From positions 1 to 38,687 of the forward strand of contig NATP01000022.1 in assembly GCA_002085375.1 (NCBI GenBank): DNA of 38,687 bases, read 5' to 3'. The stretch comes from a candidate division Zixibacteria bacterium 4484_95. GTDB taxonomy: Bacteria; Zixibacteria; MSB-5A5; UBA10806; 4484-95. The notes beneath the pieces are model-generated. The model was not told the DNA's origin. It was given only the letters and a program-made list of their open reading frames with translations, and did not search any database. Shown piece after piece: positions 7,766-16,495 of this stretch (position 1 is its first letter; each line of letters begins with the position of its first letter). A program made the translations under genes and the position numbers.

Positions 7766-9577
7766 CTACCTGCTTCTTAGATGGACCATCAACACAGCTA
7801 TATCACCGGGCGAAACACCGGATATTCTCGATGCCTGTCCCAACGAGTTCGGTTTGAACCGATTCAATTTTTCAATCGCCTCCTTTTTCAAACCCCTTAT
7901 TTCGGTATAATCGAAATTCTCAGGTATATGCATTGATTCCATTTTTTTGAACCGTTGAAGTTGTTGTTCTTGACGCTTCAGATAGCCTTCGTATTTTATT
8001 TCGATGGCAACCTTTTCGAAAACCGGAAAATCAACCGCTACTTCAGAGGGAAGGTTCTTATATATTTCATAAAAATCTATATCAGGGCGACGAGCTGTTT
8101 CGGATACAGTGATCGATTTTTCAATACCCGGTATCTTTATTTTCATTTTCTGAAATTCCCTTAATAGTCCTTGACGCAACTTTTTCTCTTTTTGAAAATT
8201 ATCCCAAGTTTCATCGGTGACCAACCCGATTTGATGACCTATCTGGCTTAATCTATCCTCCGCATTGTCCTCACGTAGATAAAGACGGTATTCCGCCCTT
8301 GAGGTGAACATCCGATATGGCTCGTCAGTGGATTTTGTTACAAGGTCATCTATTAAAACACCAATATATGCCTGTGACCTATCGAAAACTACAGGTTTCT
8401 CACCTCGGAGTTTCTGTACCGCATTTATCCCTGCCATTAAACCCTGAGCGGCAGCTTCCTCATAACCAGAGGTCCCGTTCACCTGGCCAGCAAGATAAAG
8501 TCCTACAATTCTCTTTGTTTCCAATGTTGGTTTAAGTTGATGAGGTGGGAGATAATCATACTCTATGGCATATCCTGGCTGTGTAAATTCGACATTGGTA
8601 AATCCCTCGACTTCACGAATAGCTTTCAACTGTATATCCTCGGGTAACGACGACGAAAAACCGTTAATATAATACTCAGAAGTATCCGAACCCTCTGGCT
8701 CAAGGAACAGCTGGTGACGTTTTTTATCCTTGAAACGAACGACCTTGTCTTCAATCGATGGGCAGTAACGAGGACCGATACCATTGATACGACCACTATA
8801 TAAGGCAGATTTTTGTAGATTATTTAGAATTATTTCATGAGTGGAGGGGTTTGTATAAAGCAAATAGCATGGTATCTGATTAAAGTTACCGCGATTTGAC
8901 CGATTCGAGAAGTATGGCGGTGGTTGGTCCCCTTCCTGAACCACAAACATTGAAAAATCGATAGTATTGCCATTAAGACGAGGAGGTGTGCCTGTTTTTA
9001 ACCTGCCAATCTCAAATCCCATATCGGCTAAAAAGCTTGAAAGAGCAGTAGATGGTTTCTCGCCCATCCGACCCGAGGGAATCTTTTTCTCACCGATATG
9101 AATCAGCCCATTTAGAAATGTTCCTGAGGTTAGTATTACTTTTTTAGCATTAATCGTTTCACGTGAAACAAGCCCAACACCATAACATATTTTATCTTGG
9201 ATAAGCAACTTACACACCTCACCCTCGATTATAGTCAGCTTTGGTTGGAGGTTAACGGTCTCTGTCATGAATTGCCGAAATCGTTTACGATCAACCTGGG
9301 CACGGTGGGAACGCACAGCCGCTCCTTTGCTTTTGTTTAAAACTCTAAACTGGATACCTGTCATATCAGTACAGTAACCTATCTCTCCACCAAGAGCGTC
9401 AATTTCCCTTACCAATTGCCCTTTTGCCAGCCCACCAACCGCCGGATTACAGCTCATTTGAGAGATACGGTTCTTATCAAGGGTTATAAGAGCGGTATTA
9501 AAACCTAACCTTGAACCTACCAGGGCAGCCTCACATCCAGCATGACCGCCACCTACTATAATAAGGTCAAAATCCAT
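7766..9577 (-). CDS. mnmG: tRNA uridine-5-carboxymethylaminomethyl modification enzyme MnmG (GidA)
   Basis: 603 residues, near the usual 620-630. The FAD-binding [10 protein letters not shown] is at the N-terminus. Signature stretches [37 protein letters not shown] and [16 protein letters not shown] are present, as is the C-terminal helical MnmE-binding domain (about 540-603). With MnmE it makes cmnm5U at the wobble position of several tRNAs. No clear ribosome binding site precedes the ATG at 9577. A parS-like site is embedded in the coding sequence at 9155-9170. The gene follows mnmE after about 140 bases that hold a small hairpin. Confidence 0.97.
   Translation of the reverse strand: MDFDLIIVGGGHAGCEAALVGSRLGFNTALITLDKNRISQMSCNPAVGGLAKGQLVREIDALGGEIGYCTDMTGIQFRVLNKSKGAAVRSHRAQVDRKRFRQFMTETVNLQPKLTIIEGEVCKLLIQDKICYGVGLVSRETINAKKVILTSGTFLNGLIHIGEKKIPSGRMGEKPSTALSSFLADMGFEIGRLKTGTPPRLNGNTIDFSMFVVQEGDQPPPYFSNRSNRGNFNQIPCYLLYTNPSTHEIILNNLQKSALYSGRINGIGPRYCPSIEDKVVRFKDKKRHQLFLEPEGSDTSEYYINGFSSSLPEDIQLKAIREVEGFTNVEFTQPGYAIEYDYLPPHQLKPTLETKRIVGLYLAGQVNGTSGYEEAAAQGLMAGINAVQKLRGEKPVVFDRSQAYIGVLIDDLVTKSTDEPYRMFTSRAEYRLYLREDNAEDRLSQIGHQIGLVTDETWDNFQKEKKLRQGLLREFQKMKIKIPGIEKSITVSETARRPDIDFYEIYKNLPSEVAVDFPVFEKVAIEIKYEGYLKRQEQQLQRFKKMESMHIPENFDYTEIRGLKKEAIEKLNRFKPNSLGQASRISGVSPGDIAVLMVHLRSR
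9155..9170. other. Second parS site within mnmG
   Basis: CGTTTCACGTGAAACA differs from the parS consensus only at the first base; the inner 14-bp palindrome GTTTCACGTGAAAC is perfect. It encodes Val-Ser-Arg-Glu-Thr of MnmG, so the centromere sequence is tolerated inside a gene, as known for many parS sites. Confidence 0.85.
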
Positions 9578-9620
9578 GTGGAAAATATGTTAATATCAGT
9601 TGAAATCTTTGTGTTCAAAC

Positions 9621-9639
9621 GAACTGGTCGTTCCAGTTC
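9621..9639 (-). other. Small hairpin in the mnmE-mnmG spacer
   Basis: GAACTGG / CCAGTTC form a perfect 7-bp stem with a 5-base loop inside the 143-base spacer between mnmE and mnmG. There is no T-run on either side, so it is not a typical terminator. It may be an mRNA processing or stability element, or an operator. I see no convincing promoter for mnmG here. Confidence 0.35.
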
Positions 9640-9720
9640 ATCTAAAACTTTAAACCTCTCGACAATCTCCTTATTCTATGATGTCCTTCGCTATAATCTT
9701 AATAACACATTGAGATTACG

Positions 9721-11082
9721 TTATTTTCCGATACAAAACTTGCTAAATATGTTATTTAAAATCTCCTCACTTGTGATTCTACCGGATAATTCACCGACGT
9801 GGTCCAAAGCCTCCCTTAATATAGATATAATTACCTCCTCAGATTCGTTCTGAGCTAATGCTGTTATAGCATTTCCAACAGATTTTTGAGTCCTTTGTAC
9901 ACAATCATATTGTCTTTGTGAAAGTAACGCCCCTTCAACCGGTTCGATTAAATCGATAGTTAGTCTTTTTTGTATTTCTTTAACAAGTATATCCAAACCC
10001 GTTCTACGAAGTGCTGAAATGTACAGGGGATTGCGATCTGAGAAATTATCATTGAGCTTATAACCTCTCTTATCCATCAGGTCAGCCTTATTAACGACAA
10101 GAATATGCGCATATTTATTCAAATATTCAGCAATTTCTCTATCTTCATCGTTTACTGGCCTTGAGGCATCAAGGATAAAAATACAAAGATCAACATTGGA
10201 TATAAGTTCCCTTGACTTGTTGATGCCAATTATTTCAATTTCCTGTTCTGATTGCCTGATACCTGCAGTATCTGTCATTATGACAGGATAACCACCGATA
10301 TTGACATACTCTGTGAGATAATCCCTGGTAGTCCCTGGAATACCTGTAACGATAGCCCTTTCTGACCTAAGTAATGCATTAAATAAACTAGACTTACCCA
10401 CATTAGGCGCCCCTACTATAGCTATTTGAGCTCTGCCCTCAGCAATCCGGCCGATATCATAAGTGGAGAGTAATTCCTCTATACGAGCTTGGATATCACT
10501 CAGATTGTCCTGGATCTCATTATAGTTTAGTTTATCGATCTCCTCATCGCTGAAATCTATTTCAGCTTCTAATACAGAAATTAACTCAAACAATTTTGAA
10601 TTAATCATATCCAGTTTATTCTTAAGTTTTCCCTCAAGGTTGAAAGTTGCCAATTGTTTTGACATTAAGGTCTTGGCATTGATGATGGAGTTAACAGCCT
10701 CAGCCTCTGTCAAATCAAGCTTTCCATTAAGAAAAGCACGTAATGTAAATTCACCAGGTTGAGCCAAACGCGCTCCTGCATTGCAAAATAACTCCAATAT
10801 CTGCTGTGAAACGGTGTAACCACCATGACAGATAACCTCAACCATATCCTCGGCGGTATAGCTTCCCGGAGCTTTATACCATATCATAACGACATCATCT
10901 ATGATGATTCCGTTGCTATCGATAATATTACCAAAGGTAGCCTTTTTGTCCTCAAGCTTACCCCCCTTGAATGACTTTTCACTTATGTTTTTCGAGTTAC
11001 GCCCGGACAAGCGGACTATCGCCAGTGCTCCTACACCGGCAGGTGTGGAGATTGCGCATATTGTATCATCAGGATTATACAT
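9721..11082 (-). CDS. mnmE: tRNA modification GTPase MnmE (TrmE)
   Basis: 453 residues. N-terminal formyl-THF-binding domain (DTICAISTPAGVGALAIVRLSG), central helical domain, and an inserted G domain with P-loop GAPNVGKSS, DTAG and NKAD. The C-terminus ends in FCIGK, with the cysteine the family uses. It acts with MnmG in wobble-uridine modification. The start is fixed by the conserved N-terminus, yet the ATG is preceded directly by TTTTTTATT, the tail of a terminator-like hairpin, and there is no Shine-Dalgarno sequence. This is unusual and may mean conditional expression. The jag/khg gene that often separates yidC and mnmE is absent. Confidence 0.97.
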   Translation of the reverse strand: MYNPDDTICAISTPAGVGALAIVRLSGRNSKNISEKSFKGGKLEDKKATFGNIIDSNGIIIDDVVMIWYKAPGSYTAEDMVEVICHGGYTVSQQILELFCNAGARLAQPGEFTLRAFLNGKLDLTEAEAVNSIINAKTLMSKQLATFNLEGKLKNKLDMINSKLFELISVLEAEIDFSDEEIDKLNYNEIQDNLSDIQARIEELLSTYDIGRIAEGRAQIAIVGAPNVGKSSLFNALLRSERAIVTGIPGTTRDYLTEYVNIGGYPVIMTDTAGIRQSEQEIEIIGINKSRELISNVDLCIFILDASRPVNDEDREIAEYLNKYAHILVVNKADLMDKRGYKLNDNFSDRNPLYISALRRTGLDILVKEIQKRLTIDLIEPVEGALLSQRQYDCVQRTQKSVGNAITALAQNESEEVIISILREALDHVGELSGRITSEEILNNIFSKFCIGK

Positions 11083-11142
11083 AATAAAAAAGCCCGTTTA
11101 TCTGCTGAAGGCATCTTAATGCCAGCGACAAAGGATCGGGCT
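11083..11142 (-). terminator. Structured terminator/attenuator-like RNA between yidC and mnmE
   Basis: On the minus strand AGCCCG (11142-11137) pairs with CGGGCT (11096-11091). The enclosed arm contains GGCAT/ATGCC with a 4-base loop and a second short helix (11103-11106 with 11124-11127) separated by a GAA bulge. TTTTTTATT follows and runs straight into the mnmE ATG at 11082. The shape is that of an intrinsic terminator with an elaborated stem, downstream of yidC. Because it touches the next start codon it could also act on mnmE translation. Confidence 0.6.
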
Positions 11143-11164
11143 AAACATCTTTACACCACTTCCT

Positions 11165-12865
11165 TTAAGCGTTTGCTTTTTTCTCAGCCTCCATTTTGCG
11201 TTTTATTCTAAGCTGTTCAAATATACCTGCGACATTAAACACTGTCCAGTACAATATAAGACCGGAAGGCAAACCAGCGAAGAATATTGTGAAAAATACT
11301 GGCATTAGATAAATCATCATCTTCTGTTTAGGATCGGTAATTGTCATCTTTTGCTGGAAGAACATGGAGATGCCCATGACTATCGGCAAAACATAATACT
11401 GGTCCTTCTGGGAAAGGTCAGTTATCCAGAAAACGAATTCAGCCGCTCTCAGCTCGATTGAATTTCTTAAAACCGCCCACATCGATATAAAAATCGGCAT
11501 CTGAATGAAAAGCGGTAGACATGAGCCAAATGGGTTTACGCCATACTCTTTGTAGAGTCTCATGGTTTCAGTATTCAGTCTCTGGGGGTCGTCTTTATAT
11601 TTAGCCTTGATTTCCTGGATCTTCGGTTGTAGCTCTTTCATTTTATGCATGGATGTTGCGCTCTTACGTGTCAATGGCCAGAATACAACCTTCATCAATA
11701 TCGAAAATATAATGATAACCAGGCCATAGTTTAACAGAAACTTATGAAACTGGATAAAAATCCATAAGATGGCGATGGCAAATGGTCGAAACACCGACCA
11801 GCCCATATCAACCAGCTTGCCGAGGTTATGGCCCATTTTCTGCAAAATCTGATAGTCGAGCGGGCCTGTATAAATTGTGAAATTATTAGAATAGGAATTG
11901 TCATCAAGTTTGAATGTCATCCCTACACCAAATTTTTTCCACTTGTGTTGCTTACTATTGATGTCGGTGATACTGCTCTCGTTACCAACAATTAAAATCT
12001 CATCGCCCTGTTTATCGTCTGATATAATAATGTTGGTGAAATATTTCGACCTGACCGCTACCCAGAGATTATTGCCTGTTAGGGATCGATGAAGTTTTCC
12101 TTTTTCAAGTTTTTTAAACTCTTCAACCTCACCGGCCATGTTGGAAAAGGCGGCGAATTTGTCAAGGTCATCCTTGAGGTTCTTTTCAGTTGGAATTGAT
12201 GGCATAAGCCAGCCGATGGTGAGTTTATCGACAAAACCAAAAGCTGGAGGATCGTTTATTGTTAAACTGAACTTAAAATCGTAACCTGTTGGCATGAATG
12301 TGTATTCTTTTATTATAGATGCACCATCAGGGTTATCATATATAAATGACAGCGATTTTGGCTCATCACCATCTGTAAGATAAATATCACCACCATCAAC
12401 CGTAAATGGAAGGTAGTTGATATAATGAAGGCTATCCTCAACGCTTAATGTCAGGGCACCCATAGCTTGCCAGGGGCTACTTTGGGGAGGGCCGATAAGA
12501 TGAACAAGCGAGTCGCCAGCAGGCCCGTTCTCGATGAAATATTTTTTTAGCTGAATGGACTTTAGAAGGCCACCATATGATGAAAAGACGGCAATGAAAT
12601 CCTCGGTTTCGACATTTATAAGCTTTTCCGGGATATCTGGCTTCCCGACAGGATGACTTATCTCTACCTGCGGTTTAATATGTTTCTGATATGCACCGAC
12701 AGGTTCCTGGTAAAGAGTATCGTGTTTTTCAGGTCTTACAGTGGTTTCTTCCTGTTGTTGTGGTGATGTTTCCTCCTGTTGCGGAAGGAAAAGCTTGTTC
12801 CAGTATGGCCAGAGAACTAATATAATCAAGATTAACAGGAAACCGATTAAAGATCTTTTATCCAT
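11165..12865 (-). CDS. yidC: Membrane protein insertase YidC
   Basis: 566 residues, the long Gram-negative type. TM1 at residues 6-22 is followed by a Q/E/T-rich linker (QQEETSPQQQEET), a large periplasmic P1 domain (about 75-350) and the conserved insertase core with GLVIIIFSILMKVVFWPLT, FGSCLPLFIQMPIFISMW and the C-terminal GLPSGLILYWTVFN. A basic tail ends the protein. It inserts and folds inner-membrane proteins with or without SecYEG. It lies 6 bases after yidD in the conserved rpmH-rnpA-yidD-yidC order. The SecD/SecF genes lie nearby on the other strand. Confidence 0.97.
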   Translation of the reverse strand: MDKRSLIGFLLILIILVLWPYWNKLFLPQQEETSPQQQEETTVRPEKHDTLYQEPVGAYQKHIKPQVEISHPVGKPDIPEKLINVETEDFIAVFSSYGGLLKSIQLKKYFIENGPAGDSLVHLIGPPQSSPWQAMGALTLSVEDSLHYINYLPFTVDGGDIYLTDGDEPKSLSFIYDNPDGASIIKEYTFMPTGYDFKFSLTINDPPAFGFVDKLTIGWLMPSIPTEKNLKDDLDKFAAFSNMAGEVEEFKKLEKGKLHRSLTGNNLWVAVRSKYFTNIIISDDKQGDEILIVGNESSITDINSKQHKWKKFGVGMTFKLDDNSYSNNFTIYTGPLDYQILQKMGHNLGKLVDMGWSVFRPFAIAILWIFIQFHKFLLNYGLVIIIFSILMKVVFWPLTRKSATSMHKMKELQPKIQEIKAKYKDDPQRLNTETMRLYKEYGVNPFGSCLPLFIQMPIFISMWAVLRNSIELRAAEFVFWITDLSQKDQYYVLPIVMGISMFFQQKMTITDPKQKMMIYLMPVFFTIFFAGLPSGLILYWTVFNVAGIFEQLRIKRKMEAEKKANA

Positions 12866-12871
12866 TACACC

Positions 12872-13252
12872 TTACCGTCTAACAGGGTCGTATCCGCCTT
12901 TGCTCCAGGGGTTGCATCTGAGGATGCGCCATATACTCATAGCTAATCCCTTTATAACACCATGAGTCAAAAAAGCCTGTCTTGCATATTCCGAACAGGA
13001 TGGATAATAACGACAACTATTTGGAAAAAGAGGGCTTATAACTATCTGATATAATCTCACTAAAGCCGCAATTATATTTGATGGAATATTTCTCATTTTA
13101 TCTGTTTTAAAAGCTGATTCAGTACCAAGATTTACACCACAAAGTTTATCACCTTTCCGAATAACATCAAGAATAGCCTTTCGTCCCTTAAGCCTGCTGG
13201 TTCTGGGAAAGCTATTCGTCTGAGACGGTGAGTTTTCTCCGTCCTTTAGCAC
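12872..13252 (-). CDS. yidD: YidD with an RnpA-like N-terminal remnant (fusion frame)
   Basis: The 126-codon frame opens with GTG at 13252, inside rpmH. Residues 53-126 are a complete Yid[28 protein letters not shown] and [13 protein letters not shown] are the family hallmarks with the conserved cysteines. YidD is a small amphipathic inner-membrane-associated protein that helps YidC. An internal ATG at 13096 would give the standard 74-residue protein, but no ribosome binding site precedes it, so it would need coupling or the fused form is made. Residues 15-44 ([21 protein letters not shown]) look like the N-terminus of RNase P protein. See the separate entry for that remnant. Which start is used cannot be decided from sequence. 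Confidence 0.88.
   Translation of the reverse strand: MLKDGENSPSQTNSFPRTSRLKGRKAILDVIRKGDKLCGVNLGTESAFKTDKMRNIPSNIIAALVRLYQIVISPLFPNSCRYYPSCSEYARQAFLTHGVIKGLAMSIWRILRCNPWSKGGYDPVRR
13097..13252 (-). pseudogene. rnpA: Truncated rnpA (RNase P protein component) fused in frame to yidD
   Basis: Directly after rpmH, where rnpA normally sits, only about 50 codons exist before YidD begins. [26 protein letters not shown] matches the N-terminal RnpA pattern (F-P-R-x-x-R-L, R-K, V-x-R-K-G). Everything after that is missing, including the RNR motif (RNRIKR) and the alpha-beta core; a full protein is about 110-125 residues. The reading frame stays open into YidD, so the loss looks like an in-frame internal deletion. 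Possible explanations: a real deletion with rnpA elsewhere or dispensable, or an assembly collapse. Confidence 0.7.
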
Positions 13253-13355
13253 GGCGTCTTTTTAAGATATTACGGCCAGCCTTAGTGGACATCCTCTTAC
13301 GAAAACCGTGGTCGTTGACTCTTTTTCTATTAGATGGTTGAAACGTTCTTTTCAT
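13212..13355 (-). CDS. rpmH: 50S ribosomal protein L34
   Basis: 47 residues: [21 protein letters not shown] and [19 protein letters not shown] are diagnostic for L34, with a short LTVSDE tail. GGAG and AAGG stand upstream of the ATG at 13355. It overlaps the following fusion frame by 41 bases. As first gene behind a good promoter it probably leads the rpmH-yidD-yidC transcript. Confidence 0.97.
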   Translation of the reverse strand: MKRTFQPSNRKRVNDHGFRKRMSTKAGRNILKRRRAKGRRKLTVSDE

Positions 13356-13383
13356 TCCCTACCTTCTCCAAAAGTAATTTTTT

Positions 13384-13411
13384 AATATATTTTATTAATC
13401 CCTATGGTCAA
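13384..13411 (-). promoter_or_regulatory. Promoter of the rpmH-yidD-yidC operon
   Basis: On the minus strand TTGACC (13411-13406), 16 bases, TATATT (13389-13384). Each hexamer has one mismatch to consensus. The predicted start near 13377 leaves about 20 bases of leader with the L34 ribosome binding site. Confidence 0.6.
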
Positions 13412-13841
13412 GTAAAAAAGATGATTAATGCAACTTAATCAAATTCTGTTGTAATTTGGCTGATTGTTGCAAACCATGTTTTTTCGCCAAGATAATACGT
13501 GCATTCACCTAACCTGGACAACGATTCGGGAATGTTCTTAAGTGTTTAAAAAAGTCCTCAGCGTACATTGTCGAGTAACTTCAATATCCATTCCTCCAGC
13601 TCGACCTTGATTATTGTTGTCAATAATTTCAACCTGACCGAACAGAATACTTGACTTAAAAAACCTTTCTTTCTATTTCTTATAAAATTTCAATAAGAGG
13701 CAGGATTAATAAATCTATATGTTGTCGATAAAGACTAATCGATATCTTTTCCAAAAAACATAATTAATGCGAAGTTGATTTTATTGATTGGGTTATTTTA
13801 CCGGAGTAGGTTTCATTTTTTCAAATTTACGCAGAAAAATC
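13412..13841. other. Divergent intergenic region rpmH/pyrE
   Basis: About 430 AT-rich bases between two promoters. Because rpmH often lies beside dnaA and oriC, I looked for DnaA boxes (TTATNCACA). The best match is TTATCGACA (complement of 13723-13731), isolated and imperfect. I see no cluster, no RNA gene and no plausible reading frame. Confidence 0.5.
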
Positions 13842-13869
13842 TTGACCCTGTTGCTGAATTGATTATATG
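13842..13869 (+). promoter_or_regulatory. Candidate promoter of pyrE
   Basis: TTGACC (13842-13847), 16 bases, TATATG (13864-13869). The -35 has one mismatch, the -10 two. A start near 13876 gives a leader of about 54 bases; no attenuator-like hairpin is visible in it. Confidence 0.4.
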
Positions 13870-13929
13870 ACATAACAAACGACACTATTAAAGAGAAAAC
13901 AGCGTTTTTTCAAATGTAGGGGTAAAGTT

Positions 13930-14469
13930 ATGGAAAAAAGAGAAAAGCTAAAAGAACTGATTTTGGAAAAAGCGGTCAAAAAAGGTGAGTTTATATTAGC
14001 CTCCGGTCAGAAATCCGACTATTACATAAACGGCAAGCTTCTTTCCCTGGATTCGGAGGGTTTGGCCCTTATAGGGGAGTTTTTCTTAGATAAGCTTGAG
14101 GGCGAAAATATCGAGGCAGTTGGCGGAATGACAATTGGTGCTGACCCGATTGTAGGGGCGATTTTAACTCTTGCAAATAAGAGGAATATTAAACTTGATG
14201 GTTTTTTAGTCCGCAAACAGCCCAAAGGACATGGAACTAGAAGTCAGATTGAGGGACCTCTCAAAGAAGGTTCCCGTGTTGTTGTTATTGAGGATGTCAC
14301 CACTACTGGCGGCTCAACATATAAAGTTATTGAGGTATTAAAGCCTTTGAAATGTGAGATCGTCAAGGTTATAACATTGGTAGACCGCCAGCAGGGAGCA
14401 ATAGAGAATTTCAAGAAATGGGGGTACAAATACGAGTTTATTTTCACAAAAGATGAGCTGGGGTTATAA
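13930..14469 (+). CDS. pyrE: Orotate phosphoribosyltransferase
   Basis: 179 residues. The PRPP-binding motif VVVIEDVTTTGGS is intact, together with the early FILASGQKSDYYINGK segment and VRKQPKGHGT of the flexible catalytic loop. The enzyme joins orotate and PRPP to give OMP in pyrimidine synthesis. AGGGG lies shortly before the ATG. It is alone, without other pyr genes and without a visible PyrR or leader-peptide attenuator. The PRPP motif with a preceding ASGQKS pattern separates it from other PRTases. Confidence 0.96.
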   Translation: MEKREKLKELILEKAVKKGEFILASGQKSDYYINGKLLSLDSEGLALIGEFFLDKLEGENIEAVGGMTIGADPIVGAILTLANKRNIKLDGFLVRKQPKGHGTRSQIEGPLKEGSRVVVIEDVTTTGGSTYKVIEVLKPLKCEIVKVITLVDRQQGAIENFKKWGYKYEFIFTKDELGL

Positions 14470-14683
14470 GATTTTAGAATAGGATACCGTTTTGTCCTGT
14501 GTCCCAAGGAATAAACAAAATTATCCGTATTGGACAGAATGATGTTTTGTTCTTATACATATTTACCTGTTCGGAGCTTGCGTACCATCTTTTTACGTGT
14601 AGAAAGAGACGCGGCATTTTGACCTTGAGAGCCAAATTGCTGATGTATTAAATATTTTTTGGGAACTCTTTGGATTTATTTTA
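14470..14683. other. Spacer between pyrE and secD promoter
   Basis: About 210 bases downstream of pyrE. I see no strong terminator, no repeat and no reading frame of note. Confidence 0.45.
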
Positions 14684-14711
14684 TTGACTTTAAATAAATA
14701 AGAATTATAAT
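14684..14711 (+). promoter_or_regulatory. Promoter of secDF
   Basis: TTGACT (14684-14689), 16 bases, perfect TATAAT (14706-14711). The start would be near 14718, giving a leader of about 85 bases before secD. Confidence 0.65.
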
Positions 14712-14802
14712 TTAAGTTTGTTATTGTTTTTTACTGTCAGTAATCAGTTGCTGACGATAAGTTGAATTTGATGAAAGTTTTTGATCGATCCGGAGTTGAC
14801 TA

Positions 14803-16482
14803 ATGAGACAATCGCAGAAAATAAGTCTGGTTGTGGTAGCTTTTCTTATTTTACTATCCTTGTATGGTCTTTATCCTACATTTGTTTTCCATTCCATGAG
14901 TTATGAGGAGAAGCAAACCTTAAGATCTGAAAATCCAACTAGATTTCATTCGCTTAAAAACAGAGCTTTAAGGTTGGGACTTGACCTTAAGGGCGGAATG
15001 CATATTGTGCTTGAGGTGCAAAAGCCTTTGGAAGGAAAGATCTCCGATGTTCAAGATCGGGCACTGGAGATTATCAGGAACAGAGTTGACAAAATCGGCG
15101 TGGCTGAGCCATTAATTCAGAAATCTGGAACTAATCGTATAGTAGTTGACCTTCCTGGGTTCACCGATATCGAACAGGCGAAAAAACTTATTGGGGAAAC
15201 TGCTCAACTTCAATTTAAACTGTTGCTTACTCCTGATGAAACTCAAGCCCTTTTGGCACAGATTGATTCTGTTCTGGCGGAACAAAATAAGAAAGTTTCT
15301 CCGGAGGAACCACAGGAGGGTGATACAACCATTATCGAAGCTGTCGAGGATACATCTTTGGGGTCGATTGTTGATTTGTTTGAGAGTGAGGCACCGAAAG
15401 AGGAGTCGATCACTGAGGAGGAAACTGATTTTTTTGCTGAGCATCCCTTTACTTCCTTAATTGATGAAACAGATGGTGTAAGGTTTTACATACCAAAGAG
15501 AGATTTTTATCAGGCAAAGAAATATTTGGAATCTTCTGAAGTGCAGAAGTTGATTCCATCAGATGTGCAGATTGCCTGGGCTACCAGGGATTCATATCGA
15601 GGTGATAGGGCCTACCAGAGCTTGTATTTCCTCAAAAAACGAGTGGAATTATCTGGTGAACATTTGATAGATGCCCAGCCGTCTTTTGACCAGTTTCGTC
15701 GCCCCATTGTAAGGTTTGAGCTCGACAATGAGGGGGCAAAGCGATTTGCAGCCTTAACCGGCGCTAACGTAGGTAAACCGCTGGCAATAGTGCTTGACGA
15801 CCGCGTGGAATCAGCTCCGGAGATTAGAAGTCGTATTCGTAAAACCGGCCAGATAGAGCTGGGCGGTTCTGGTGCCAGCTGGGATGATGCCCGCTTGTTG
15901 TCGGTGGTATTAAAAGCGGGTGCTTTACCGGCAAAGGTAGAGATAATCCAGAACTCAGTAATTGGCCCCTCCCTAGGGCAGGATTCGATCAACAAAGGCA
16001 AGAAAGCTGTGATAATTGGATTACTAGCAGTGATTTGTTTCATGTTGTTTTACTATAGGTTATCCGGTTTGATAGCTGATTTCGCTTTACTTTTAAATTT
16101 CCTCTTTATATTTGCCTTTATGATTGTCCCGGGAATCAACGCCACCTTAACACTGCCGGGTATTGCCGGCATCATATTGACCATGGGAATTTCTGTGGAT
16201 TCAAATGTGCTTATTTTTGAGCGCGTGAGGGAGGAATTGAAAACGGGCAAGACAATACGGGCAGCTATTGATGCTGGATATTCCAGAGCATTGCTGACGA
16301 TTATCGATTCTCATGTTACGACGTTGATAACGGCTCTGTTTTTGTTTATGTTCGGCACCGGCCCAATCAAAGGGTTTGCCGTGACTTTGTCGGTCGGGGT
16401 AACGCTTTCGCTTTTCACGGCCTTATTGATAACCAAGGTCATTTTCGATATGAGGAAAAAATACAGGACGCTAAGCATTTAG
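14803..16482 (+). CDS. secD: Protein translocase subunit SecD
   Basis: 559 residues. TM1 at about 8-28, then LGLDLKGGMHIVLEV, the signature of the SecD family, a large periplasmic P1 domain, the conserved LAIVLDDRVESAPEI region, and five C-terminal helices with GISVDSNVLIFERVREEL and GTGPIKGFAVTLSVGV. SecDF uses the proton gradient to pull exported proteins through SecYEG. Within P1 (about residues 165-220) there is a strongly acidic, low-complexity insertion rich in E, D, S and T. GGAG lies 10 bases before the ATG. secF follows after 13 bases. yajC, often upstream, is absent. Confidence 0.97.
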   Translation: MRQSQKISLVVVAFLILLSLYGLYPTFVFHSMSYEEKQTLRSENPTRFHSLKNRALRLGLDLKGGMHIVLEVQKPLEGKISDVQDRALEIIRNRVDKIGVAEPLIQKSGTNRIVVDLPGFTDIEQAKKLIGETAQLQFKLLLTPDETQALLAQIDSVLAEQNKKVSPEEPQEGDTTIIEAVEDTSLGSIVDLFESEAPKEESITEEETDFFAEHPFTSLIDETDGVRFYIPKRDFYQAKKYLESSEVQKLIPSDVQIAWATRDSYRGDRAYQSLYFLKKRVELSGEHLIDAQPSFDQFRRPIVRFELDNEGAKRFAALTGANVGKPLAIVLDDRVESAPEIRSRIRKTGQIELGGSGASWDDARLLSVVLKAGALPAKVEIIQNSVIGPSLGQDSINKGKKAVIIGLLAVICFMLFYYRLSGLIADFALLLNFLFIFAFMIVPGINATLTLPGIAGIILTMGISVDSNVLIFERVREELKTGKTIRAAIDAGYSRALLTIIDSHVTTLITALFLFMFGTGPIKGFAVTLSVGVTLSLFTALLITKVIFDMRKKYRTLSI

Positions 16483-16495
16483 ATGGTGGAGTACA

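Noticed and set aside
13723-13731. DnaA-box-like TTATCGACA (complement) in the rpmH/pyrE spacer
   Set aside because: One mismatch at a critical base and no cluster; not enough for an origin call.
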